Positions 38,336 through 45,815 of a DNA stretch of 64,000 nucleotides are shown here, piece after piece. Origin of the DNA: Myxococcus stipitatus (GTDB lineage Bacteria; Myxococcota; Myxococcia; Myxococcales; Myxococcaceae); the NCBI RefSeq assembly GCF_021412625.1, contig NZ_JAKCFI010000002.1, positions 310,001-374,000 of the forward strand, in the 5' to 3' direction. Made by a program: the position numbers and the translations under genes. Each line of letters starts with the position of its first letter. Position 1 is the first letter of the stretch. The notes beneath the pieces were generated by a model. That model was not told where the DNA came from. It did no database searches and was given only the letters and a program-made list of their open reading frames with translations.

Positions 38336-39520
38336 ATGAAGCCGTTCGACATCCCCACCGAGCCCCGCGTCACCGAGATGGCGTGGCCCACCCGCATCGT
38401 CTTCGGCGCGGGGGCGCTCCAGCGTCTGCCCGCGCAGGCGCGGCGCCTGAAGATGCAGCGCCCCTTGCTCGTCACCGACGCGGGCGTGGTGAAGGCGGGG
38501 CTGGCCACGCGCGTCCTGGAGGTGATGAAGGGCGCGGGGCTGGCGTGCGCCGTGTTCGACGGCGTGGAGCCCAACCCCACGGAGAAGGACGTCTTCGCGG
38601 GCCTCGAGGCCTACCGCGCCAACGACTGCGACGGCATCGTCGCGCTGGGGGGCGGCAGCGCGCTGGACGCGGGCAAGCTGGTGCAGCTGCTCACGACCCA
38701 CGAACCCCCGCTCAGCCGGTATGACGACGCGAAGGGCGGGGACCAGTACGTCCGGGACGACCTGCCGCCCCTCATCGCCATCCCCACCACGGCGGGGACG
38801 GGCTCGGAGGTGGGGCGCTCGGGCGTGGTGACGCTGGAGGACACCGGCCGCAAGACGGTCATCTTCAGCCCGGCCCTGTTGCCGCGCGCGGCCATCGTCG
38901 ACCCGGAGCTGACGCTGGGGCTGCCGCCCGGCGTCACCGCGGCCACCGGCATGGACGCCTTCACGCACTGCCTGGAGGCGTACCTGGCCAGCGGCTTCCA
39001 TCCGCTCGCGGACGCGGTCGCCATCGACGGCATCCACCGCGTGGGGCGCTCGCTGGTGACGGCGGTGCGCGAGGGCTCGGACCTGGCGGCGCGCACGGAC
39101 ATGATGGTCGCCGCGATGGAGGGCGCCATGGCCTTCCAGAAGGGCCTGGGCGCCTGTCACGCCCTGGCGCACGCGCTCACGCCCACCTCCGGCGTGCACC
39201 ACGGGCTCGCCAACGCCGTCGTGCTCCCGGTGGTGATGGAGTTCAACCGGGGGACGAGCACCGCGCGGCTGGCGCGCGTGGCGGTGGCCCTGGGCGACAC
39301 GTCGAACGCCCGCGAGGAGGTGCTCGCGAGCAACGCCATCGACCGGGTGCGCAAGCTCAACGCCGCCATCGGCATCCCCGCGCGCCTGCGGGACGTCGGC
39401 GTGAAGGAGGAGGACCTGCCGCGCATCGCGGAGAAGGGCTTCCAGGACGCGTCCCACCTGTGCAACCCGCGCAAGGTGACGGAGGCCGACCTGCTGGCCA
39501 TGGTCCGCGACGCCTGGTGA
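38336..39520 (+). CDS. Iron-containing alcohol dehydrogenase
   Basis: Group III alcohol dehydrogenase with an NAD-binding N-terminal domain (GGGSALDAGK, the dinucleotide motif) and a helical metal-binding domain. Metal ligands are expected at Asp in ITAATGMDAFTHCLEAYL-like sequence (here GVTAATGMDAFTHCLEAYL) and His residues in GACHALAHAL and GVHHGLANA. Length 394 is normal. ATG is seven bases after AGGAG. As last gene of the ALDH-ligase operon it may interconvert an alcohol and the aldehyde used by the first enzyme. Confidence 0.93.
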   Translation: MKPFDIPTEPRVTEMAWPTRIVFGAGALQRLPAQARRLKMQRPLLVTDAGVVKAGLATRVLEVMKGAGLACAVFDGVEPNPTEKDVFAGLEAYRANDCDGIVALGGGSALDAGKLVQLLTTHEPPLSRYDDAKGGDQYVRDDLPPLIAIPTTAGTGSEVGRSGVVTLEDTGRKTVIFSPALLPRAAIVDPELTLGLPPGVTAATGMDAFTHCLEAYLASGFHPLADAVAIDGIHRVGRSLVTAVREGSDLAARTDMMVAAMEGAMAFQKGLGACHALAHALTPTSGVHHGLANAVVLPVVMEFNRGTSTARLARVAVALGDTSNAREEVLASNAIDRVRKLNAAIGIPARLRDVGVKEEDLPRIAEKGFQDASHLCNPRKVTEADLLAMVRDAW

Positions 39521-39531
39521 GGCGGAGGCAT

Positions 39532-39556
39532 CGCCGGGGAAGGGGCTTCCCCGGCG
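39532..39556. terminator. Perfect 10-bp inverted repeat between convergent genes
   Basis: CGCCGGGGAA-GGGGC-TTCCCCGGCG lies between the ends of the alcohol dehydrogenase and the lipoprotein gene. It has no T-run on either side, so it may end transcription from both strands as a strong GC hairpin. Confidence 0.55.
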
Positions 39557-39567
39557 GCACGGTGTCC

Positions 39568-40119
39568 TCAGCTGCCGTCCTCGGACGTGGTCGGCGCGCC
39601 CTCGGGGACGCCGCCGTCCTTGAGCACGGGGGCGCCGATGTCCTGGGCCGCGACGCCGCCGGCCTCGCCATTGGCGCCCGGGGCGCCGTCCTCGGGCGTG
39701 AACTCCAGCGTCTCCACGAAGACGCGGCCGGGCAGGCGCAGGTCCATGGCGTTGATGCGCTCGTTGGCGCGCAGGTCGTAGAGCTGCTGCGCGACGGGGC
39801 CCGCGGGAATCCGGTCGTCGGAGAAGAAGATGTAGACCTTCACCTTCCCTTCCTGGACGGGGACGCGGAAGCTGGTGTGCGCGACGGGCTTGTTCGCGTC
39901 GCAGCGGATGGAGCGGTTCTCCCGCGTCAGCGTCAGCTGCCGGATGACGCCCTTCTCCGACACCGTGAAGAGCATGCAGTACGGGAGCTGCCCGTCCCGG
40001 GGGACGACCTCCATCGTCGCGGCGCCCGTCTTGCGGACATCCGCGCGAGTGGGGCGGTCATCCCGTCCTCCCTGACAGCCCAACGCGACCATTGCCAGCA
40101 ACCAGCTCCAGCGCTTCAT
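39568..40119 (-). CDS. Predicted lipoprotein
   Basis: 183-residue lipoprotein: signal peptide with lipobox VALGC (Cys15). The mature domain is beta-rich (YCMLFTVSEKGVIRQLTLTREN; VKVYIFFSDDRIP), and an acidic Gly/Ala/Pro tail follows. No known family recognised. The ATG is backed by GGAGG. It converges with the alcohol dehydrogenase and follows the Nramp-like gene at a 171 bp distance. Confidence 0.78.
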   Translation of the reverse strand: MKRWSWLLAMVALGCQGGRDDRPTRADVRKTGAATMEVVPRDGQLPYCMLFTVSEKGVIRQLTLTRENRSIRCDANKPVAHTSFRVPVQEGKVKVYIFFSDDRIPAGPVAQQLYDLRANERINAMDLRLPGRVFVETLEFTPEDGAPGANGEAGGVAAQDIGAPVLKDGGVPEGAPTTSEDGS

Positions 40120-40290
40120 GAGTCCCTCCGGGGGGCGTGGAAGAACCACCGTCCGCACGCCCCAGCCTACCGTGGTGGCTCGTACCCCGGGGAGAGCGCG
40201 CTGTCCCGTTCCCGGCCTCACGCACCCCACAACGATTGCCAGTACACACCCGCGCCGAGCGGGTACCCCCACGCACGCCCGGTCCGTCCC

Positions 40291-41568
40291 TCAGGAGGCG
40301 CCGAGCTTGCGCAGCGCCTCGAGCGCCTCGTCGAGCCCCACCACGAGGAAGAGCAGCAGCGTGGCGACGAGGGCGGCGTTGACGAGCCAGGTGTTGCGCA
40401 GCGGGCCCACCCAGTCGCGGCGGTTGTTCAGCCACAGCAGCGTCGCGGCGAGCAACGGCATGAAGAGCGCGCCCACCACGGCGTAGGCCAGCTGCGCCCG
40501 CTGCAGGGGCACCCAGAGCATGGGCAGCGGCACGAGCGCGAGCGCGACGAGGTACAGACGCCACGCCCGCGTGGTCCGCAGGTCCACTGACGCGGTGGAT
40601 TTCTCCCGGCGGTGGATGCGCAGGAAGTCCGCGAAGAGGTAGGGGATGCCCTCCCAGACGCCGAGCAGGCTGGAGAAGACCGCCCCCCAGAAGCCGACGA
40701 GGAAGACCCAGTGGCCCGCCGGGCCGATGACGTCTCCCAGCCGCTGGGCGAGCAGGGTCGCCACCTTCAGGCCGCTGCCCTCCAATCGCAGCGTGGAGCC
40801 GATGACCACCATGGCCATGCCGAACAGGCCCGTCAGCGCATAGCCCACGGCGAGGTCGGCCTGGCAGGCGCGCAGGCTCATGGGCCCCTCGCGGCCCTTC
40901 TCGCGAATCCAGTAGCCGTACGACAGCATCGTCACCGTGCCGCCCACGCCGCCGAGCAGCCCGAGCACCCACACCGAGCCGCCCGCTGGGAGCGTGGGGA
41001 GGACGAGGCCTCGGGTCGCGGCGGCCCAGTCCGGCCCGGAGCCCACCGCGGTGAAGAGGACGGCGCCGAACATCAGGCCGATGCACGCGGCCATCAGCTT
41101 CTCGAAGAGCTTGAACCCGCCCAGCCCCACGAGCACGAGGCCGACGAGCGAGTGCAGCACGCCCCAGACGCGGCGCGAGGTCTCCGCGTCGCTGGAGAGC
41201 GGCCACAGCGCGTCCCCGGCCGCGCCGCACGCGGAGATGAGCGCGCCCCCCGTGAAGAAGCTCCAGCCCAGCAGGTAGACGAGGAAGACGTTGCGCAGCC
41301 CCGTGCCCAGGCGCGCCCAGCCCTCCAGCACCGTGGTGCCCGTGGCGAGCTGCCAGCGCGCGATGCCCTCGTTGAGGAAGCCCTTGAGCACCGAGCCGAC
41401 GACGGCCGCCCAGAGGATGCTCACGCCCACCGCGGAGCCGCCGAGGCTGGCGGTGAGCAGGTCTCCGGCGCCCACGCCCGTGGCGGCCACGAGGATGCCG
41501 GGGCCGAAGCGCGCCATCAGCCCGGGTTTGCCGGTGCCCGTGGCGAGAGAGGGGGCGTTGCCTTCCAT
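40291..41568 (-). CDS. Nramp-like transporter lacking the canonical DPGN motif
   Basis: Membrane protein with about eleven helices and the overall Nramp/APC layout. The first helix reads FGPGILVAATGVGAGDLLTASLGG. In true Nramp metal transporters this position holds DPGN, which binds Mn/Fe; here it is GAGD. The partner motif in helix 6 (MPH) is also not present at TMLSYGYW. Substrate is therefore probably not the usual Mn or Fe; related divergent proteins are merely called Nramp-family. Length 425. ATG starts MEGNAPS. Confidence 0.82.
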   Translation of the reverse strand: MEGNAPSLATGTGKPGLMARFGPGILVAATGVGAGDLLTASLGGSAVGVSILWAAVVGSVLKGFLNEGIARWQLATGTTVLEGWARLGTGLRNVFLVYLLGWSFFTGGALISACGAAGDALWPLSSDAETSRRVWGVLHSLVGLVLVGLGGFKLFEKLMAACIGLMFGAVLFTAVGSGPDWAAATRGLVLPTLPAGGSVWVLGLLGGVGGTVTMLSYGYWIREKGREGPMSLRACQADLAVGYALTGLFGMAMVVIGSTLRLEGSGLKVATLLAQRLGDVIGPAGHWVFLVGFWGAVFSSLLGVWEGIPYLFADFLRIHRREKSTASVDLRTTRAWRLYLVALALVPLPMLWVPLQRAQLAYAVVGALFMPLLAATLLWLNNRRDWVGPLRNTWLVNAALVATLLLFLVVGLDEALEALRKLGAS

Positions 41569-41762
41569 GACCGGGGGACGCTACCACCCCCGGTCGAGCC
41601 GTATCTCCACCTCTCCCGCGCAATCCCCAGGGGCAGGCGGGGGCCGCCCCCCGAGCCGAGCTGGCCCTCCAGGGTCTTCGGGAGAAGCGCCCGGCGTCCA
41701 TTCCCGGGAGCCTCGCTTCGTGTGACGGACGGGCCCGCGTTTCGTGCCCGGGACGCGTCGTA

Positions 41763-42962
41763 TCAAGGCTCCCGCGGCAGTTCCGCCTCGATGAGGTCCG
41801 CGGCCCGCTTCGCGCCGCCCTCGTCGCGCAGTTCGTCGCGCAGCGCGCGGGCCCGGGAGCTGATGGCCGCGTCCGTGGTGACGCGCTGGAGCGCGTCCCG
41901 CAGGGCCTCGACCGTGGCCTGCTCCGTGTCGAGCCGCACGCCCACGCCCAGCTCGACGATGCGGTCGGCGTTGGTGAACTGGTCCGTCGCCTGGGGCACG
42001 GCGATCATCGGCGTGCCGGCCCACAGGCCCTCCTGGGTGCTGCCCATGCCCGCGTGGGTGATGAAGGCATCCGCCTGCTTCACGACCGCGAGCTGTGGCA
42101 GCCAGGCGTGGACCTCGAAGTTGGCGGGGATGTCTCCCAGCTCCTCCCGCTTCACGTGCCGCCCGATGTTGAGCACGACGTGCCAGCCGGCCATTCCTCC
42201 GAACGCGGCCATGCATCGCCGGTAGAACGCGGGCTGGTTCGTGAAGGCCGACCCCAGGGAGATGAGCAGCACCTTCCCGGCGCCAGGTGGGCGGCTCCAG
42301 GTCTCCTGGTGCTCACGCTCGCCGAAGCACGGCCCGACGAAGGTGTAGCGCCGTGGGTCCACGCGGTCCGCGTGCGGCTGCATGGCGCGGGGGATGAGCA
42401 CGAGCGAGCGCGGCGGCAGCCCGACGAAGAGGGTGGAGTCCGTCTCGCGCACGCCACTCTCCTTCAGCCACTCGGAGAAGCGGCGGTAGTGCTCGGCGCC
42501 TCCGGGGGCCGCGCGCAGGGCCGCCATCATCGGCTCCATCTCCTGCGTGTAGCCCTCCCACGCGACATACGTGGGCGACAGCTGGATGGCCGGGACGCCC
42601 CAGTTCTCCGCGAGGATGCGCGCGACATAGCCCGCGATGTCGTAGAGGAAGAGGTCCGGCCGGTCTTTCTCGTAGGCGGCGCGCAGCCGGGGCAGCAGCG
42701 CCCGCGCGTCATCGAGGAACACGTCGAACTGCGCGATGGGGGCCTCCGGCCATTCGCGCCCCGCCACGCCCTCGCGCGGCAGCGTGGACGGGTAGGGCAC
42801 CAGCTCCGCCCCCGTGCGCGCCACCTGCTCCGCGAAGGACGGGTCGTTGGCGTAGGTGACGCGATGCCCCCGCGCCACCAGCTCCCGGATGACCTCCAGG
42901 CTCGGGTTCACGTGGCCGTGGGCCGGGATGCTGACCATCGCGATGTGGGCACGGCGTCGCAT
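41763..42962 (-). CDS. Macrolide-type (MGT/GT1) glycosyltransferase
   Basis: UDP-sugar-dependent glycosyltransferase of the GT-B fold, related to macrolide-inactivating and glycolipid enzymes. N-terminal SIPAHGHVNPSLEVIRELVARG contains the catalytic-type His. The donor-binding C-terminal signature includes VHAWLPQLAVVKQADAFITHAGMGSTQEGL and the late VPQATDQFTNADR. The ATG giving MRRRAHI was chosen since similarity starts there. It is divergent from a TetR repressor with two palindromes between, so it is probably induced by a xenobiotic or antibiotic. That role is inferred. Confidence 0.92.
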   Translation of the reverse strand: MRRRAHIAMVSIPAHGHVNPSLEVIRELVARGHRVTYANDPSFAEQVARTGAELVPYPSTLPREGVAGREWPEAPIAQFDVFLDDARALLPRLRAAYEKDRPDLFLYDIAGYVARILAENWGVPAIQLSPTYVAWEGYTQEMEPMMAALRAAPGGAEHYRRFSEWLKESGVRETDSTLFVGLPPRSLVLIPRAMQPHADRVDPRRYTFVGPCFGEREHQETWSRPPGAGKVLLISLGSAFTNQPAFYRRCMAAFGGMAGWHVVLNIGRHVKREELGDIPANFEVHAWLPQLAVVKQADAFITHAGMGSTQEGLWAGTPMIAVPQATDQFTNADRIVELGVGVRLDTEQATVEALRDALQRVTTDAAISSRARALRDELRDEGGAKRAADLIEAELPREP

Positions 42963-42988
42963 GCGCTGACTCCATTCAGGGGTAGAGA

Positions 42989-43005
42989 CGAGACGGTTCG
43001 TCTCG
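42989..43005. promoter_or_regulatory. Candidate TetR operator 1 (perfect 7-3-7 palindrome)
   Basis: CGAGACG-GTT-CGTCTCG, in the region between the divergent glycosyltransferase and TetR genes, about 27 bases upstream of the glycosyltransferase start. The shared AGACGAGACG flank is repeated at site 2. Confidence 0.65.
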
Positions 43006-43042
43006 CTAAGCAAGGTGCGCGAGGCGTGGCCTGTTGTCAAGA

Positions 43043-43059
43043 CGAGACGTCGCGTATCG
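43043..43059. promoter_or_regulatory. Candidate TetR operator 2 (7-3-7 palindrome, one mismatch)
   Basis: CGAGACG-TCG-CGTATCG, 54 bases after site 1 in the same register and 25 bases before the tetR start codon. It would allow autorepression. Confidence 0.6.
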
Positions 43060-43084
43060 TTTCGGACGCGGTACGGTGGGGGGA

Positions 43085-43696
43085 ATGGGTGAAGCGAAGA
43101 CGCCGGACGCCTCCCGACGCAGCGAGCGTTCGAGGCAGGCCATCCTCAAGGCGGTGGTCGAGCAGGTGGGGGAGGTGGGCTACACGCGGCTGACCATCGA
43201 GGCGGTCGCCGCGCGGGCGGGCGTGGGCAAGCAGACCATCTACCGCTGGTGGCCGACGAAGGGCGCGTTGGTGCTGGATGCGTTCATGGCGCTGCTGGGC
43301 GAGCCCGCCATGCTCCCGGACACGGGGGACGTGGCGCGGGACCTGAAGGTCGTGATGCGCGCCACGCTCGTGGAGCTGGTCAATCCGCGGTTCGAGCTGC
43401 CCTCGCGCGCGCTGACGGCGGAGACGCAGATGGACCCGGCGTTGGCGAAGCAGTTCGTGGATGCGCTGATGCGGCCCAACCTGGAGGCCACGAAGGCGCG
43501 GCTGCGCGTGGCGCAGCGGGTGGGGCAGGTGGCGGAGGGCGTGGACCTGGACGTCGCCGTCGAGCTGCTGTTCGGGCCCGTCTATCACCGCTGGCTCCTG
43601 CGCACGGCGCCGCTCACCGAGCGCTACGCGGACACGGTGGTCGACTACGTGCTCGCGGCCCTGCGCCCCCCGGGGCCGCCGGGGAGCGCGGGCTGA
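43085..43696 (+). CDS. TetR family transcriptional repressor
   Basis: Ligand-responsive repressor of 203 residues. The DNA-binding helix-turn-helix is at about 15-60: SRQAILKAVVEQVGEVGYTR, then IEAVAARAGVGKQTIYRWWP with the characteristic KQTIYRWW recognition end. The C-terminal domain (TetR_C type, with DPALAKQFVDALMRPNLEAT) would bind a small molecule. It is divergent from the glycosyltransferase and probably controls both genes through the two palindromes. ATG follows a GGGGGG stretch. Confidence 0.93.
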   Translation: MGEAKTPDASRRSERSRQAILKAVVEQVGEVGYTRLTIEAVAARAGVGKQTIYRWWPTKGALVLDAFMALLGEPAMLPDTGDVARDLKVVMRATLVELVNPRFELPSRALTAETQMDPALAKQFVDALMRPNLEATKARLRVAQRVGQVAEGVDLDVAVELLFGPVYHRWLLRTAPLTERYADTVVDYVLAALRPPGPPGSAG

Positions 43697-43709
43697 GTGG
43701 CGGGGTGGC

Positions 43710-44414
43710 TCAAGGCAGGGTGGTGTTCACGCCGGGGCAGATGCCGGGCTTCATCTCGTCCGCGGTGTGGTGCACCTCCTTGTTGAGCTGCTCCTGGTGC
43801 TTGGGGTCCTGCGCCGTGTAGACGATGACGACGCCCTCGGGCGTGTCCTGGATGTGGGCGCTGGAGGGCATGGTGGGCGCCCCCGCGAGGCCGCCGCCGC
43901 CGCGACCGCTCTCGTCGCTCCCGAGCTGCTCCTCGAGCGGGCTGTCGCCCAGGTCCTCCCGCTGGGCCTCCTCGATGGGCGGCTCGTGCTGGACGCGCTG
44001 GGTGCTGGCGGCCTGCTGGTTCAGCATCCGCCGGCTGCGCTGCTGGAGGTCCGCCACCTGGGTGCTGTCGGGCGTGCTGATGATGAGCGCCACGCCCTCC
44101 GGCACGTCCTGCGCGCGGGCCTGGGCGCCGGGGACCTTCATGGGGCAGTTCTCGTCCTCCACGCTCTGTGCGTGGTGCTTCTTGTGGTGCTTGCCGCCCT
44201 GCGTGGCCTGTTCTGGCGGGGGGGCCTGAGCGGTGGTGGAGGACGGCGAGCTGGTGCCCTGTGGCTGGGCGGTGGTGGAGGACGGCGAGCTGGTGCCCTG
44301 GGGTTGGGCGGTGGCCTGCGCGCCCTTGGACTGGTCTCCTTTCTTGGAGCAGCCAGCGCTCACGCAGAGCGCCGCGGACACGGCGAGAATCGACGGAAGT
44401 CTGAGAAGACGCAT
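43710..44414 (-). CDS. Predicted lipoprotein with duplicated Ser/Thr/Pro linker
   Basis: 234-residue lipoprotein: signal peptide with lipobox VSAGC (Cys22). A linker follows in which a 13-residue unit (QPQGTSSPSSTTA) occurs twice in tandem, then a His/Lys-rich stretch (GGKHHKKHH). The remainder holds two related segments, DVPEGVALIISTPD and DTPEGVVIVYTAQD, which look like a duplicated small domain. Function unknown. It converges with tetR. Confidence 0.78.
   Translation of the reverse strand: MRLLRLPSILAVSAALCVSAGCSKKGDQSKGAQATAQPQGTSSPSSTTAQPQGTSSPSSTTAQAPPPEQATQGGKHHKKHHAQSVEDENCPMKVPGAQARAQDVPEGVALIISTPDSTQVADLQQRSRRMLNQQAASTQRVQHEPPIEEAQREDLGDSPLEEQLGSDESGRGGGGLAGAPTMPSSAHIQDTPEGVVIVYTAQDPKHQEQLNKEVHHTADEMKPGICPGVNTTLP
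44230..44310 (-). repeat. Tandem 39-bp duplication in the lipoprotein gene
   Basis: Two near-identical copies of GGTGGAGGACGGCGAGCTGG-type sequence (plus-strand view) encode the repeated QPQGTSSPSSTTA linker. The length keeps the frame. Confidence 0.6.
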
Positions 44415-44663
44415 GTGAGGCCCCCCTCTGGGCGTGGGTTCTTCGCGCGGAAGGTGGCCAGGGGTGTGGGGCGTCGGCAACGCGTCCGTGTCCGGCGTGG
44501 GCTCGGCGGCCCCGTCCCGCTGGAGGTCCGTTCTATCGAGCGGGCGACGTCGCGCGAGGCCGCGCGTTCATTGAGCAACAGGCAGGGGGCCGGGGCGGTC
44601 TCCCATTCCGTGGCCACCTCCGTCAGCATTCGTAGACCAGAGCTGACGGGGGAGGGTGTGCCC

Positions 44664-45398
44664 ATGCGACGGCTGGCGGTGCTCGAACTGGATGGGACGC
44701 TGACGCCAGACCTGCTCGGTGGGTTGTTGATGCGAGAGCTGGTGGCGCGGGGTGTCTGCGCGACCCGTGAGGGCCAGCGTATGTTGGAGTTGCTGACGCG
44801 GCACCGTTCGGGGCAGCAGGGCGTCGCCGTCACCGCGGTCGAGGTCTATCAGGCCTTCGGGCGGGCGGTGGAGGGGGTGGCGGCCTCCGTGGTGGAGCGG
44901 GTGGCGGAGGTCGTCTGGAGCCGGTCGCGCGCGCGGCTCCATCCGTATGTGAAGCCGCTGGTCCGCGAGCTCGACCGCGAGGGATTCCTGGTGGCGCTCG
45001 TGTCGAGCAGCCCCATGGAGATGGTCCACCTGGTGGCGACGGAGCTGGGCATCGACATCTGCCGGGGCGCGGTGCTCGAGATTCGCCGCAATCGCTATAC
45101 CGGGAGCATGTTGGAGGCGCCGGGGCTCGTGGGCGCCCGGCAGCGCATCCTCCTCGAACTGGCGGCGCTCCATCAGGCGAGCCTGCCGGATTCGCTCGCC
45201 ATGGGGAACGCGGTGGCGGACGCGGAGCTGTTCGAACGGGTGGGGTTGCCGGTGGTCTTCGAGCCGGTGGAGGTCCTCGCGCAGCAGGCCGCGCAGCGCG
45301 GGTGGCCGGTGGTGCATCGGCATGACGTGCGCCAATTCCTGACGTCGCTCGTGGCGCGCCCGGCTCCTCGATGTGAGGTCGTCCGGTTCGCGCGATGA
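44664..45398 (+). CDS. HAD-superfamily protein (PSPase-like) with degenerate active site
   Basis: Protein of 244 residues with the subclass IB HAD layout seen in phosphoserine phosphatases: N-terminal motif I, a helical cap, and VALVSSSPMEMV as motif II. However, motif I reads LELDGTLT, where the nucleophile Asp is replaced by Glu, and motif IV reads MGNAVADAEL instead of GDxxxD. Both changes weaken or abolish phosphatase chemistry, so it may be a binding protein or an altered enzyme. ATG follows GGAGGG by seven bases. It is the last gene before the accessory island. Confidence 0.8.
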   Translation: MRRLAVLELDGTLTPDLLGGLLMRELVARGVCATREGQRMLELLTRHRSGQQGVAVTAVEVYQAFGRAVEGVAASVVERVAEVVWSRSRARLHPYVKPLVRELDREGFLVALVSSSPMEMVHLVATELGIDICRGAVLEIRRNRYTGSMLEAPGLVGARQRILLELAALHQASLPDSLAMGNAVADAELFERVGLPVVFEPVEVLAQQAAQRGWPVVHRHDVRQFLTSLVARPAPRCEVVRFAR

Positions 45399-45815
45399 GC
45401 GTCACGGGGGAGTCGACGAGCCCTGTCCCGTGATTGCCCCTGGATGTCAGGCCCACTTCGCCCGTGTCCTGGAGACGGGCCCGTCGCCGCAGGCGATGGG
45501 GCGCTCTATTTCAAATGGAGCTGTATGGCACTGTCCGACGTGCCCTGGTGCACTCCGTGAACACTGGCTTGAAAGTCAAAAGCCGTCACGGCGAGGTCAC
45601 GGGAGCGAGTTGTGCGTTGCGTCTCGTGTGAAGCGTCGCCGAGGGCTTGTTCGAAGGGCTGAGCGCTGCGCGTACTCCTGTCGGAGCTGTACTCATACAT
45701 GGTGCCCGGAGCTTCCCTTCGTTGGAGTATCCGGGGTGCGAAGTGACTCCGGGCCATGAGCGCGATGGCTCGGGGCGGTTTGGTCGGGGAACGGTGCATC
45801 GTGTATGGTTATGAG
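45399..45815. other. Island-edge intergenic region, no confident gene
   Basis: About 417 bases with visibly lower and more even base composition than the flanking core genes. It holds a short TTGA-AAG-TCAA inverted repeat near 45569 and a promoter candidate at its end. A 128-codon open frame crossing it has no recognisable features and was not accepted. No tRNA or integrase site was found to explain insertion. Confidence 0.45.
45780..45809 (+). promoter_or_regulatory. Candidate promoter for the protease-STAND cassette
   Basis: TTGGTC and TATGGT are 18 bp apart. The -10 ends six bases before the ATG at 45816, so transcription would start at or next to the start codon and produce a leaderless message. 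Confidence 0.4.

Noticed and set aside
40058-41701. 547-codon reverse frame overlapping the Nramp-like gene
   Set aside because: Different frame of the same strand; translation is Arg/Gly/Ala-rich while the competing frame encodes a clean membrane protein.
45373-45759. 128-codon open frame before the cassette
   Set aside because: No ribosome-binding site, Cys/Arg/Ser-rich random-looking translation, and it overlaps the end of the HAD gene.
45399-45815. Search for a tRNA or attachment site at the island edge
   Set aside because: No T-loop-like GGTTCGAATCC or cloverleaf pattern and no flanking direct repeat was visible.
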